DNA of 64,000 nt from Zhihengliuella flava (GCF_015751895.1 NZ_JADOTZ010000001.1:2418001-2482000); one strand, 5' to 3'; counted from the stretch's first letter, positions 16,269-24,794 are shown. The notes: generated by a model not told the origin, from the letters alone. Program-made: numbers and translations.

Positions 16269-18806
16269 GTGAGTGTTAAAGCTCCGCGCTCCCCACAGAT
16301 CGACCCTCGTCTGACCCCGCCGACCGGAGGACCCGTGCCCGCCCATCCCCGCCTCCCCGACGAGCCGGCTCACTCCCGCCCGGCCGGTTCGGCGAGCGGG
16401 TTGTCCCCGGCCGCGCAACGTCGGCGGTCCTCGAGCCCGGTTTGGGCCCGCGTCAGCGCTTGTGTGCAGGACGCTCGCTTGCTCGCCGTCCGGGCGCCGG
16501 CGGGAACGGGCCGGCACCGCCTAATTGCCGCATGGGGGCGCAGTCATGCCGCCCAGGAGCGGGACTACCGTGTTGTTGAGGCGCACGAGGTGCGCGCGGC
16601 GCTGCCGTCCGGGCAGGCATACGACGCCGGTGCGGCCGTGACGGCGGCCCTCGCGGCCGCACGTGAACAAGCACCACTGGCCGCGCTCGCCGTGATACTG
16701 CCGCCCCAGCCGGCCGCGGCCGACGCAGCGCGCGCCGCTGGCGCCGTCGTTGTGGAAGCTGGGGACCTGCTGCTGAACCGGGCCGAGGCCGCCGCGTATT
16801 GCGGCGGAGAGTCAGCATGGTTCGAAGCAGCGTGGGCGCAGTTCGGTGGATGGCTCCATGCCTGGGATACGTTGCTCGACGCGAACGACAGGACACCTGA
16901 CCAGCAGGAGCACGGCGGCGTGAACGTCAGCGCGGTCGCCGACGAACTGCACCCCGCTGTGACGGACGCGTGGCTCACGTGGATTCAGGCCCAGCCCGCC
17001 GCGTTGGAGCTGGCGCGGATTGGACAGTTTCCCGTTCTCACGCGGGCGGCCCTAGCCCATGTCTCCTCGGGCAGCCTGGCCCTCGGACTTGACCCGGCCC
17101 AACGGGTCGGACTCGCCCAGCGCGAGGCTGATGGTCCCCGGGAGGGGGCGACGGCGTCGTCGTGGTCTGTCCCCACCAGCCTCCGGAGAGTGTGCGCGGC
17201 GCACCTTTATTCGGTGGATCCGGGCCGCGCACGCGAGGCCGTACGCGAGACGGCGCGCGCCCTCAACGCCTCGGGGCGGATTGCCGATGCCGTGCGCCTC
17301 GCCCGGACCGCCGGCGAGTGGGAGACGTTGACCCCAATCCTCTTGGGCGGGTGGGCCAACCTGTTGGACGGGAATCGGGACTTGATTGTGGGTAGCTTCC
17401 AGGCCATCCCGCCCGAGGCCACGCGGCTGCACCCGGCCCTGCGCGCTGGCCAGGTCCTGCTGGATCCCAGTGAGATCAATACGGCCATGCCGGTGAGTAA
17501 CGTGCCCGATCAGTCGGCCATCCTCGAGGACTTGCGTCACCAACACGCGCGGACGGGGCGGCGGCAGGGTGCGGAGGCGCTAACGACGGCGATCGCGCTG
17601 ATGGTCTACGAACGGCGGCTGGGACTGTATGAGACCGCCGGGATGCGGGCCGCCGAGGTCCTTCAACTCAGTGCCGCTGCGCCGCCGGAGGTGGAGTCCG
17701 CCTTGCATTCGGTCGCTGGTTTCGAGGTGGGGCTCTCCTCCTTGATGGCCGGCCAAGTGCAACAGGCGTTCGCCGGATACGAGCTGGCACATCGGCGCGC
17801 CGCGGCCGGGGACTACACCACCGGTGCGCTGATCTCCTGCGCCGGCCTGGCGTTGTTGCACGTGTATCGCGGCGAGCTGGCTGCCGCGCAGGCCTCTGTG
17901 GGGGAGGGGCGCCAGCATTTGGCCCGCTACGGGCCGCATTCGCGCGGTGCGGAGACGCTCACGATCGTCTCCGCACTCATCGCCCTGGAGCAGTTTGATG
18001 AACCGACGGCGGAGGCCGAGCTCGCGACCCTACCCGCGTTCCCCGCGAATTCCGACCGGTGGCCCTTCCACCTGTTGGCCCTGGTCCGGCTGGCCTTGCT
18101 CCAGCAGCGCTACGGCGACGCCGATCGGATGTTGGAGCGCGCGGAAGCGGATCGCTCCTTCGCCGCTCATAGTCCCGTGGCGGCGCGCCTGATGAATATC
18201 CTCCGAGTGGAGAGCCAACTGAGTCGCGGGGACGTGCGGGCCGCGCTTTCCGAGGCCGAGCAACGGCTGGGCGACTCACTGGACGGGCTGATTTACCGGG
18301 CGTGGTGCTTGATTTTCGCGGGTCGGCGCGTCGAAGCGCGGGAGCTCGCGGCGCAAGCACTTAGTCTCGATCCGCCGGTCCGGGAGCGTCTGTTGGCCGA
18401 TGCGCTGAGGACTACCACGCTGCCTGCGCCGGAAGGCGTGGACGAGTTTGTGCAGCGCTACGGGCACAGGCCGCGCCCGTTGATCGGATTGGTGCCGCTG
18501 TGGCAGTCGGAGGCCCATCGCGCCGCGGCCCGCGCCCGTGGCGTGTTCGACGCCGAAGAACTGCGGCGCCTTGACGGCATCGGGGCCCGCCGATTCGCCT
18601 CGACGGAGGAGATGCCACGTTTGACCCCTCGCGAGCGTGAGCTCTTGACAGGATTGTCCCGGGGATTGACGCGCAAGCAGATCGCCGAGGAGCTCTTCGT
18701 CTCGCCCAACACCATCAAGTCTCAGGCGTCCTCGCTCTACGGCAAGTTGGGTGCGTCCTCACGGGCCGAGGCGCTCGCAGCCGCGGAGCGGTGGAACCTC
18801 ATCTAG
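16269..18806 (+). CDS. Large LuxR-family transcriptional regulator with degenerate P-loop
   Basis: This 845-residue protein has the architecture of MalT/LAL regulators: an N-terminal ATPase-like part, a long helical repeat middle (about 330-740, many Ala-rich helices resembling TPRs), and a C-terminal LuxR HTH. The HTH is clear: LTPRERELLTGLSRGLTRKQIAEEL followed by FVSPNTIKSQASSLYGKLG. At the P-loop position APAGTGRHRL (76-85), the expected Gly-Lys-Thr is Gly81-Arg82-His83, so nucleotide binding is doubtful. The start is GTG 16269. It is divergent from the sigma/anti-sigma fusion, with 162 bases between them for both promoters. The target genes are unknown; the SipW-type operon nearby is the obvious candidate. 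Confidence 0.82.
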   Translation: MSVKAPRSPQIDPRLTPPTGGPVPAHPRLPDEPAHSRPAGSASGLSPAAQRRRSSSPVWARVSACVQDARLLAVRAPAGTGRHRLIAAWGRSHAAQERDYRVVEAHEVRAALPSGQAYDAGAAVTAALAAAREQAPLAALAVILPPQPAAADAARAAGAVVVEAGDLLLNRAEAAAYCGGESAWFEAAWAQFGGWLHAWDTLLDANDRTPDQQEHGGVNVSAVADELHPAVTDAWLTWIQAQPAALELARIGQFPVLTRAALAHVSSGSLALGLDPAQRVGLAQREADGPREGATASSWSVPTSLRRVCAAHLYSVDPGRAREAVRETARALNASGRIADAVRLARTAGEWETLTPILLGGWANLLDGNRDLIVGSFQAIPPEATRLHPALRAGQVLLDPSEINTAMPVSNVPDQSAILEDLRHQHARTGRRQGAEALTTAIALMVYERRLGLYETAGMRAAEVLQLSAAAPPEVESALHSVAGFEVGLSSLMAGQVQQAFAGYELAHRRAAAGDYTTGALISCAGLALLHVYRGELAAAQASVGEGRQHLARYGPHSRGAETLTIVSALIALEQFDEPTAEAELATLPAFPANSDRWPFHLLALVRLALLQQRYGDADRMLERAEADRSFAAHSPVAARLMNILRVESQLSRGDVRAALSEAEQRLGDSLDGLIYRAWCLIFAGRRVEARELAAQALSLDPPVRERLLADALRTTTLPAPEGVDEFVQRYGHRPRPLIGLVPLWQSEAHRAAARARGVFDAEELRRLDGIGARRFASTEEMPRLTPRERELLTGLSRGLTRKQIAEELFVSPNTIKSQASSLYGKLGASSRAEALAAAERWNLI

Positions 18807-18965
18807 ACGCCACAGGACGACGGCGGCGCCAGCGGTGCGCCTCGGCGGTGGCTCAAGGAGAGTCGGGGACTTACTCAGGGGTAACGCAACGCGGAGTCAG
18901 GGCCGCCTCAAGAATTTTTCGCGATTCTGGCGTCACGATTCGCGGGCCCACCCATTAAAGAGGGC
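18807..18965. other. Intergenic region between the two regulators
   Basis: 159 bases without a gene separate the LuxR gene and the pseudo-receiver regulator. AAAGAGGG just before ATG 18966 is a ribosome-binding site. No convincing terminator was seen, so co-transcription with the LuxR gene is possible. Confidence 0.4.
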
Positions 18966-20024
18966 ATGAGGCAGCAAGAACCGATGAACAATTCTCGGCC
19001 GGCCCGGGGCAGCACCGGGCCGCTCTCGAACGGCGCCACCGTTTTGGTGGCCCTACCTGAGCGGGGCCTGCAGGACGTGTTCGAATCCGTGGCGGCGGCC
19101 GACGGGTTCCCTACCGTGGTGGCAGGACCCGGGCGGCACGTCGTGGAAATGGCGGGCCGCGGCCGCCCGTCGCTGATCGTAATGTCCACGCACTATCGGG
19201 ACCTTCCCGCGGTGGAAGTCATCCGGCGCCTGCGCGGCGTGAGCCGCGCCTATGTGGTGGTTCTGGACCGCGGGGCGGAGGAAGCCCAGCGCATTGATCT
19301 TCTCGATGCGGGCGCGGACCAAATCATTGACGCCACGCTGAGTCACCGGGAATTGGCTGTGCGATGGCGCGCCTTATTGCGCCGCGTGCGGCGTGCGCGG
19401 CAGGGCTCCCTCCAGCCGGCAACAGGTCCGTTGGCGGCGCAGCACGGCCCTGTGGTGCAGGACCGAGGCTCGGCCAACGCTGCGGGCCGTGAACCGCGGA
19501 CTGACAATCCTCGAGCCGGCGTCGTGCCGCAGCGAGCGAGACGGGACGAGTCGACTGGACCCGCTCTGCCGCCCGCTCCTGGCCCCCGAGTGCTCGAATC
19601 CGACGGGCTGCGGGTCGACATCGGGCAGCACTTGGCTTGGCTCGACGGCGCCGAGGTGCACCTCACACGCACGGAGTTCCGCATTCTCGTCGCGCTGATG
19701 GGTGGCCGGAGCAGCGGGGGAGGGCGCCTGCTGAGCAAAGCCGAACTCGTTGGCGTGATTGGCGCCGGAACGGCGGACCGCTCCGCGCTGCGCTCCTTGG
19801 AAGTCCACGTCGGAAACCTACGCCGCAAGCTGGGTGAGCGGGTGCGGGAGCCCCGGTGGATCCGCACCGTGCGCAGCGTCGGCTATCACTGGCTGCCGGA
19901 GGTGTGGGACGCGGCCAGGCCCCGGGACGAGGTCCAACCCGCGGGGCAGAGGGAGTCGCCGCACGCAAGATCTACGTCAGTGGGAGCAGCACACCGCTCG
20001 GCCCGCCTGCGCATGGTGACGTGA
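18966..20024 (+). CDS. Winged-helix regulator with pseudo-receiver domain (OmpR/PhoB-type DNA binding)
   Basis: This 352-residue protein has a receiver-like N-terminal domain (about 24-140) and a C-terminal OmpR-type winged helix (about 218-325). The winged helix shows VHLTRTEFRILVALM, LRSLEVHVGNLRRKLGE and WIRTVRSVGYHW. The receiver lacks its active site. The strand that should end in the phospho-acceptor Asp reads PSLIVMS, placing Ser74 there. The acidic pair after the first strand is absent (TVLVALPER), and the conserved Lys after the fifth strand is missing (ADQIIDATL). It should therefore act without phosphorylation. No histidine kinase is adjacent. The start ATG 18966 has AAAGAGGG upstream. 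Confidence 0.82.
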   Translation: MRQQEPMNNSRPARGSTGPLSNGATVLVALPERGLQDVFESVAAADGFPTVVAGPGRHVVEMAGRGRPSLIVMSTHYRDLPAVEVIRRLRGVSRAYVVVLDRGAEEAQRIDLLDAGADQIIDATLSHRELAVRWRALLRRVRRARQGSLQPATGPLAAQHGPVVQDRGSANAAGREPRTDNPRAGVVPQRARRDESTGPALPPAPGPRVLESDGLRVDIGQHLAWLDGAEVHLTRTEFRILVALMGGRSSGGGRLLSKAELVGVIGAGTADRSALRSLEVHVGNLRRKLGERVREPRWIRTVRSVGYHWLPEVWDAARPRDEVQPAGQRESPHARSTSVGAAHRSARLRMVT

Positions 20025-20053
20025 TGCGCAGCGGACGCGGAGACTCCGGCGCG

Positions 20054-20059
20054 TAAACT
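20054..20059 (+). promoter_or_regulatory. -10 box of tsaB, leaderless transcript
   Basis: TAAACT ends 7 bases before the tsaB ATG, and no Shine-Dalgarno sequence is present. This places the transcription start at or next to the A of ATG. Confidence 0.6.
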
Positions 20060-20066
20060 GGGGCTC

Positions 20067-20783
20067 ATGCTGTTGCTCGCGATCGACACGTCCGCCCGTG
20101 CCACCGCCGCCCTCTTGCGCGTACACGAGGGGGATTCCACGGCCGCCGGCGTGCAAGTCTTGGACCGGTTCACAGCCGATCGCGTCAATGCCCACGCCGA
20201 GGTCCTTTCGCCAGCCATCGCTGGAATGCTTGCCGAGGCTAGCGTGAACGGTCGAGAAATCGACCACATCGTGGTCGGCGTCGGGCCCGGCCCATTCACC
20301 GGGCTGCGCGTGGGCATCGCCACCGCCAACGCCCTGGGATTTGCGTGGTCCGTACCGGTCGGCGGCGTGGTGAGTCTCGACGCGATCGCGTGGCAGGCCG
20401 TGCGGCAAGGCGAAGCGAATGGTCGATTTGTCACCGCCATCGATGCCCGACGTCGTGAACTCTACTGGGGGGTGTACGACGCCGAGGCGCGCTTGGTGGA
20501 CGGCCCCCACGTCGGCGCCGCGGGCGCTGTGGCCGGGTACCCGGTCTACGGAGCAGGAGCGGGAATCTATCCGGAGGCGCTCGCCGAGGCTGGGGCAACT
20601 CCGGTGGCGGGGTGGGACGACGTCGTGCCCGATGCCGCCGCGCTGGGGGCCGCTGCGGCACGCACGCTCGCCGCTGGGGGTGAACTACTGGCCACCACCC
20701 CGCTCTATTTGCGGGAGTCTGATGCCAAGGTTCCCGCCGCTATGGTCCAGGGCCCAAGCACGCAGCCGCGGGGCGCCGCATGA
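20067..20783 (+). CDS. tsaB: tRNA threonylcarbamoyladenosine biosynthesis protein TsaB
   Basis: TsaB is the inactive ASKHA-fold partner of TsaD in the t6A37 complex. The N-terminus LLLAIDTSARATAALL is the first ASKHA strand. HIVVGVGPGPFTGLRVGIATANALGFAW is the family signature, and FVTAIDARRRELYWGVYD is also typical. The length of 238 residues is normal. It begins without a ribosome-binding site directly behind a -10 box. The 3' end overlaps rimI by 4 bases (ATGA). In related genomes tsaE usually sits immediately upstream; here three regulator genes intervene. Confidence 0.95.
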   Translation: MLLLAIDTSARATAALLRVHEGDSTAAGVQVLDRFTADRVNAHAEVLSPAIAGMLAEASVNGREIDHIVVGVGPGPFTGLRVGIATANALGFAWSVPVGGVVSLDAIAWQAVRQGEANGRFVTAIDARRRELYWGVYDAEARLVDGPHVGAAGAVAGYPVYGAGAGIYPEALAEAGATPVAGWDDVVPDAAALGAAAARTLAAGGELLATTPLYLRESDAKVPAAMVQGPSTQPRGAA

Positions 20784-21313
20784 GCCAACGGGCGGCGAGC
20801 GGCCAGCCGGGCGGGGGCTGGGCCCTGCGGGACATGGTGGCCGCGGACATTCCGGAGGTCTATGCCCTCGAGCTGTGGCTCTTTCCAGAGGACGCGTGGC
20901 CCCGGGACATGTTTGATGCGGAGCTGGCGCAAGCTGGACGGGGAGACGACGTGCGCCCGGCCGGGCCGGGCAAGCCAGCACCTCAGCCGCCGACGAGGCG
21001 CTACTGGGTGGCCGAGGTGGAGGGGCAGATTGTCGGATATGCCGGCATGATGTGCGTGCTTCCCATCGCGGATGTGCAGACCATCGCCGTGGATTCTCAG
21101 TTCGAGGGTCGCGGCCTGGGTACCGCATTTCTGCAGGCCATCATCGACGAGTCGCGCACGCGCGGGGCAGAGAACGTGATGCTTGAGGTCCGCGAAGACA
21201 ACCAGCGCGCCCAGCAGTTATATGAGCGGCATGGTTTCCGCCAAATCCATGTGCGCCCGAATTATTACCCCGGGTCCGTGGCGGCTCATATTATGCAGCT
21301 GCCACTTTCCTAA
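20780..21313 (+). CDS. rimI: Ribosomal-protein-alanine N-acetyltransferase (RimI-like GNAT)
   Basis: This 177-residue GNAT acetyltransferase is normally associated with N-terminal acetylation of ribosomal protein S18. The acetyl-CoA-binding motif is DSQFEGRGLGTAFLQAII, following VADVQTIAVD. The C-terminal VMLEVREDNQRAQQLYERHGF is the RimI signature, and IHVRPNYYPG follows. The gene is translationally coupled to tsaB through an ATGA overlap. An insert-like stretch at about 54-70 (GRGDDVRPAGPGKPAPQ) before the core is variable in the family. Confidence 0.93.
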   Translation: MSQRAASGQPGGGWALRDMVAADIPEVYALELWLFPEDAWPRDMFDAELAQAGRGDDVRPAGPGKPAPQPPTRRYWVAEVEGQIVGYAGMMCVLPIADVQTIAVDSQFEGRGLGTAFLQAIIDESRTRGAENVMLEVREDNQRAQQLYERHGFRQIHVRPNYYPGSVAAHIMQLPLS

Positions 21314-21528
21314 GGCTTCGTCCAGCGTTTGGCGCGCGCTGTCGCAAACAGCGCCTCATTCGGCGCAAAGTGACGCACTTCACTACGAGCGCTAGTCACC
21401 TGCCCGGATTTGCATGACCCTCCGGGTTGGAGCCCCTAGGATCCTGAGTCATCGGGCCCGGTGGCGCGAAACGGAACGCGCACCCCGCCGCGGCCCTGTG
21501 CTGCTGAGCACGAACGGGAGGGGACCAC
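21314..21528 (+). promoter_or_regulatory. Upstream region of the SipW-type operon
   Basis: 215 bases lie between rimI and the first SipW-type substrate gene. TAGGAT at 21437-21442 is a good -10 box; no matching -35 at normal spacing was found. GGGAGGGG near 21516-21523 is the ribosome-binding site for GTG 21529, leaving a leader of about 80 bases. No other gene is visible. Confidence 0.45.
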
Positions 21529-22140
21529 GTGGGTAACTCGACATTCACAAAGGGCCGGGCGATTCTGGCCGGGGGTTTGGTATTGGGCGTCGGCGCCGCG
21601 GTCACGCTGGCGGCGTGGACGGATTCGGAGTTCGCCGAAGGCCTGTTCACGGCGGGCTCGTATAACCTCGAGGGCAGTGACGACGGCGTGACGTACGCCG
21701 ACCAAGACACCGCGGACGGTGCGCTGAGCCTTTCCTTCAGCACCCTGTTCGATAACCTCACACCCGGGGACACCACCTACGCCTCCTACTGGCTGCGGCT
21801 GGACGCCGACACCACGACGGACGCGACGGTCACCCCGGCCGGCGTCACGGGAACAGATACCAACGAAAACAGCCCCAACGCAGGGGCCATCAGTTACACC
21901 ATCACGCAGGTCTCCGGCGGCGATTGCGAGGCTGGAGAGGCCACCGGGACGGTGGTCGCCGAGGGGACCACCTTGAACGACCAGACGGGCGCCACGGCCA
22001 TGGATCTCGTCTCCAACGGTGCCGGCACGGACGGGACCCCGGTCCAGCTGTGCTTCGCCGTGACCGCTGGCGCCGAAGGCTCCTTCCAGCAGGGTGGGGC
22101 GACGACGGCGGTGTGGCAGTTCGACTCGACGAGTAACTAG
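21529..22140 (+). CDS. SipW-dependent-type signal peptide protein, first substrate (TasA/camelysin-like)
   Basis: This 203-residue exported protein has an N-terminus matching the SipW-type signal: FTKGRAILAGGLVLG, a hydrophobic stretch, and then TLAAWTDSEFAEGLFTAG. The mature part is Asp/Thr-rich and predicted to be beta-sandwich. It carries two cysteines spaced like those of the second paralogue (SGGDCEAG and VQLCFAV), perhaps forming a disulfide. B. subtilis TasA and camelysins share this signal and form surface fibres; a matrix role here is inferred. The second paralogue starts 2 bases after the stop, and the dedicated signal peptidase follows it. Confidence 0.82.
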   Translation: MGNSTFTKGRAILAGGLVLGVGAAVTLAAWTDSEFAEGLFTAGSYNLEGSDDGVTYADQDTADGALSLSFSTLFDNLTPGDTTYASYWLRLDADTTTDATVTPAGVTGTDTNENSPNAGAISYTITQVSGGDCEAGEATGTVVAEGTTLNDQTGATAMDLVSNGAGTDGTPVQLCFAVTAGAEGSFQQGGATTAVWQFDSTSN

Positions 22141-22142
22141 CC

Positions 22143-22769
22143 ATGGGCCGCCACACCGGGCGGCGGGAGCACAACGGCCAGCCGCGGTACCGCTGGACCC
22201 GGGGTCCTTTCACCAAGGTGCGGGCCCTGCTCGCCGGGGGACTCGTGTTGGGTATCGGCGTGGCCGGAACCTTGGCCGCGTGGACGGATCCCGAGTACAG
22301 CAGGGGTGAATTCACGGCCTCGGTCTTCGGGATCGTGGGAAACACCGGTACCGGCTTCGCCGAGCACACCACGAATGCCTCCGCCGCGCAGATGACCTTC
22401 GGCGCTACGGCCATGTCTCCGGGCAGCTTGGCCTACGGGTACCTAGACGTGCGCACGACGACAGCCAGCACCGTCGGCGGCACGCTCACCTTGACGGGCT
22501 CCACACCCGCCGGCGCTGCCGCGATCACGGACTACCTGACGTACCGCGTCGCCGTCGTGCCGACGGGGACCACGTGTGCTTCCGCCACGTACAGCGGTAC
22601 GGCCGTCAGCGCGGGCAGTGTCTTTGCGCCCGCGACGGCGACGGTGCCCTCCGCCGGGTCCACCATTCGGCGCTTCTGTTTCCAGGTCCAGCTGGCCACC
22701 ACCACACCGAACACGGCGCAAGGTCAGAGCGGCACCATCACGTGGCAGGTAACCGGATCGTCCGACTAA
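22143..22769 (+). CDS. SipW-dependent-type signal peptide protein, second substrate
   Basis: This 208-residue paralogue of the preceding protein shares the same signal: FTKVRALLAGGLVLGIGVAG and then TLAAWTDPEYSRGEFTAS, after a longer basic N-terminus. The mature domain is Thr/Ala/Ser-rich with two spaced cysteines (VPTGTTCASA and IRRFCFQVQL). The ATG follows the first gene's stop by two bases, and no strong ribosome-binding site is seen, so translation probably depends on the upstream gene. Together with the third substrate at 24243 these are probably subunits of one surface structure. This is inference by analogy with TasA and TapA. Confidence 0.8.
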   Translation: MGRHTGRREHNGQPRYRWTRGPFTKVRALLAGGLVLGIGVAGTLAAWTDPEYSRGEFTASVFGIVGNTGTGFAEHTTNASAAQMTFGATAMSPGSLAYGYLDVRTTTASTVGGTLTLTGSTPAGAAAITDYLTYRVAVVPTGTTCASATYSGTAVSAGSVFAPATATVPSAGSTIRRFCFQVQLATTTPNTAQGQSGTITWQVTGSSD

Positions 22770-22822
22770 GGCGACCCGCCACGCCGCAGACCACTCGGCA
22801 TCGATCCGCGAGAGGAGGTTCA

Positions 22823-24250
22823 GTGCCCGCCCACACCGCCCCACCGCACACCTCCGCGACGCCGCGCCGACCGTCCGGCCGCCGGTCCCAGCGTCGCCAG
22901 GTCCTGCCGCGCCTGTTGGGACAGGTGGCCCTCAATCTCGCCGCAGTGGGCGGGCTGGTCTGTATCCTCCTGGCCGCGGCGGCTCTGCTGTTCGACGTGA
23001 CGCTCATGCTCTTTAAGACCGGATCCATGGCTCCCACGATCCCGGCCGGCTCGGTCGCCGTTGTCCGTGCCGTCCCTGCGGGGGACGTCGCGGTCGGCGA
23101 CGTCGTCACCGTGGACCGGCCGGGGCAACTGCCCGTCACGCACCGCATCACCTCCATCACCGCGGCACCAGCGGGTCACGACGCCACGCATGTGCTCACC
23201 ATGCGAGGCGACGCCAATGCGACGGAGGACCCGTACCCCTACACCGTCTCCACGGTGCGTGAGGTCCTCTTTTCCGTCCCGCATGCAGCCAACGTGCTCA
23301 TCTGGTTTGGTCACCCATACGTCCTCGGTGGCTTGACGCTCGGCGCCTCCGCCCTGGTGACGTGGGCCTTTTGGCCCCGAGGACGTCAGGACGACGGCGG
23401 GAGGCAGCGTGCCGGACGACGCCGCCGTGGACGCCGGGGTACGGCCGCCGCCGCGGTGCTGCTGGCCGCGAGTGCCGCCGTGACGGTGACGGCGCCAGCC
23501 CCGGCCAACGCGGCCGTCGCCCCGAACCGCAGTGAGGCACCGGCCACGGGGGACTTCCTCACATTGATCACGGAGGGCGACCGCGGGCGGATGGAAAACA
23601 TGACCCCCGGTGCTCCGGTGTATTGGCAGGTGGGCGTCCAAGCAGAGGCGCCACATGCTGGGCGCTACTCCGCGGAAACGACGGTGCTCGGTGACGTCTC
23701 TGCGTTCCGCGTCACTGAGCGGACCTGCACTGAGCGGTGGGTGGTCGACTCCGGAGCGTGGCAGTGCGATGGCCGGGAGGTGGGCGCCACCGCCCCGGAG
23801 GCGCAGAACGAGCCGGGCGAGACGGCGGCGCTATCCGTCTGTGTGCCCTCGAGCGAGCAGCGGTGGTACCTCTACCACGTCACGCTGACCGAAAGGTCCC
23901 CCGGAGGGCCTCAACCCGCGGTCACGGTCAGGGTCGACGCCTTCGGGCTCGGCACCGGAACGGCCGTCACGCTCGGCGAAGAGGCGTGGCACGCTCAACC
24001 GGAGCGCGTGAGCGTCCGGGACTGTCGGGACATTGCCGACCCGGGCGGAGACCTTGCTGGCCCCGGCGGTGACCCTGCTGGAGGCGGCCAGGACGGTTCG
24101 GTGGCCAACGATTCCGGCGGTGGTGCCACGGGCGGGCTCGCCGGGACGGGATGGGGCGCAAGCAGGCTCTGGCTCGGTGCCGGTGCAGTGGCCGTTGGCC
24201 TGATGTTGGCGGCCGCTGCCCGCTGGCGTCGGAGGGGGAGTGATGCGTAA
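22823..24250 (+). CDS. SipW/ER-type signal peptidase I fused to an exported domain with LAxTG wall anchor
   Basis: Residues 31-185 form an ER-type signal peptidase. A transmembrane segment (about 36-58) leads to the serine motif KTGSMAPTIPAG (Ser68). PVTHRI (His107) stands in place of the lysine of typical bacterial enzymes, and MRGDANATEDPYP is the GDAN box; a second hydrophobic segment lies at about 157-183. The same frame then continues through an Arg-rich stretch and a second signal-like segment (207-229, ending in PANA-A). It goes on through about 200 residues of Cys-containing exterior domain to LAGTG (439-443), a hydrophobic segment and an Arg-rich tail, which is a sortase signal. No stop separates the parts, and I see no ribosome-binding site for a second gene. 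I chose GTG 22823 for AGAGGAGG upstream. It would process the substrates encoded on either side. Confidence 0.8.
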   Translation: MPAHTAPPHTSATPRRPSGRRSQRRQVLPRLLGQVALNLAAVGGLVCILLAAAALLFDVTLMLFKTGSMAPTIPAGSVAVVRAVPAGDVAVGDVVTVDRPGQLPVTHRITSITAAPAGHDATHVLTMRGDANATEDPYPYTVSTVREVLFSVPHAANVLIWFGHPYVLGGLTLGASALVTWAFWPRGRQDDGGRQRAGRRRRGRRGTAAAAVLLAASAAVTVTAPAPANAAVAPNRSEAPATGDFLTLITEGDRGRMENMTPGAPVYWQVGVQAEAPHAGRYSAETTVLGDVSAFRVTERTCTERWVVDSGAWQCDGREVGATAPEAQNEPGETAALSVCVPSSEQRWYLYHVTLTERSPGGPQPAVTVRVDAFGLGTGTAVTLGEEAWHAQPERVSVRDCRDIADPGGDLAGPGGDPAGGGQDGSVANDSGGGATGGLAGTGWGASRLWLGAGAVAVGLMLAAAARWRRRGSDA

Positions 24251-24773
24251 GCACGGGGTACGGGCTGTCGAACCGCGCCGTGCGCACACCGCACGGCGGG
24301 TGGGCGCCGTCGTCGTGCTGCTCGCCGCCCTCTCCGCAGCGGTGACTGGAGCCCACTTGCCCCACCCCACGGAGGCTGCGTGGGCGGATGCGGAGCATGC
24401 GCGCGGCACGCTGGCCGCGGGCGAGGTGTTGAGGCCGGTCAACATGACGTGCACCAAGCCGGCCTTAGCCTCCCAACTGCAATTCCGGTGGACTAACCCC
24501 ACTGGCGGACTGACCCGGCAGCAGTACCGATGGGAGTTCTACAACCCGGGGGTCTTGGGGCTGGGACAGAGCCCCACCCGAACCGGCACGCTAAACGCTA
24601 GCGCTACCGGTGTGAACATCTCGATTAGCTTGGGCGACCTCTTGGACCTCGGCCAAGGCAATTTTCGCCTCTATGCTGTGGGGCCGGGCGGCTGGGAATC
24701 GGGCGTCAACCACACTTACAACGCCACCGCAGTCCTCGTTTCCTGCGGTTCAGCGAGCAATATCCCCCGGTAG
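24243..24773 (+). CDS. SipW-dependent-type signal peptide protein, third (divergent) substrate
   Basis: This 176-residue exported protein begins with an Arg-rich N-terminus and a hydrophobic stretch (VGAVVVLLAALSAAVTGA). It then has EAAWADAEHARGTLAAGEV, which matches the AAWxDxE....G....AG pattern of the two other substrates. The mature domain contains CTKPALASQLQFRWTNPTGG and a final SCGSA, and it looks fibronectin-like: substrate-like, but different from the other two. GGAGGGGGAG at 24231-24240 precedes ATG 24243. It overlaps the end of the signal peptidase gene by 8 bases, showing coupling. It might be an accessory or capping subunit. Confidence 0.75.
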   Translation: MRKHGVRAVEPRRAHTARRVGAVVVLLAALSAAVTGAHLPHPTEAAWADAEHARGTLAAGEVLRPVNMTCTKPALASQLQFRWTNPTGGLTRQQYRWEFYNPGVLGLGQSPTRTGTLNASATGVNISISLGDLLDLGQGNFRLYAVGPGGWESGVNHTYNATAVLVSCGSASNIPR

Positions 24774-24781
24774 CCGCGCGG

Positions 24782-24787
24782 TAAGCT
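24782..24787 (+). promoter_or_regulatory. -10 box of tsaD, leaderless transcript
   Basis: TAAGCT ends 7 bases before ATG 24795, with no Shine-Dalgarno sequence between them. tsaD can therefore be transcribed independently of the SipW-type operon in front of it. Confidence 0.6.
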
Positions 24788-24794
24788 GGACCCC

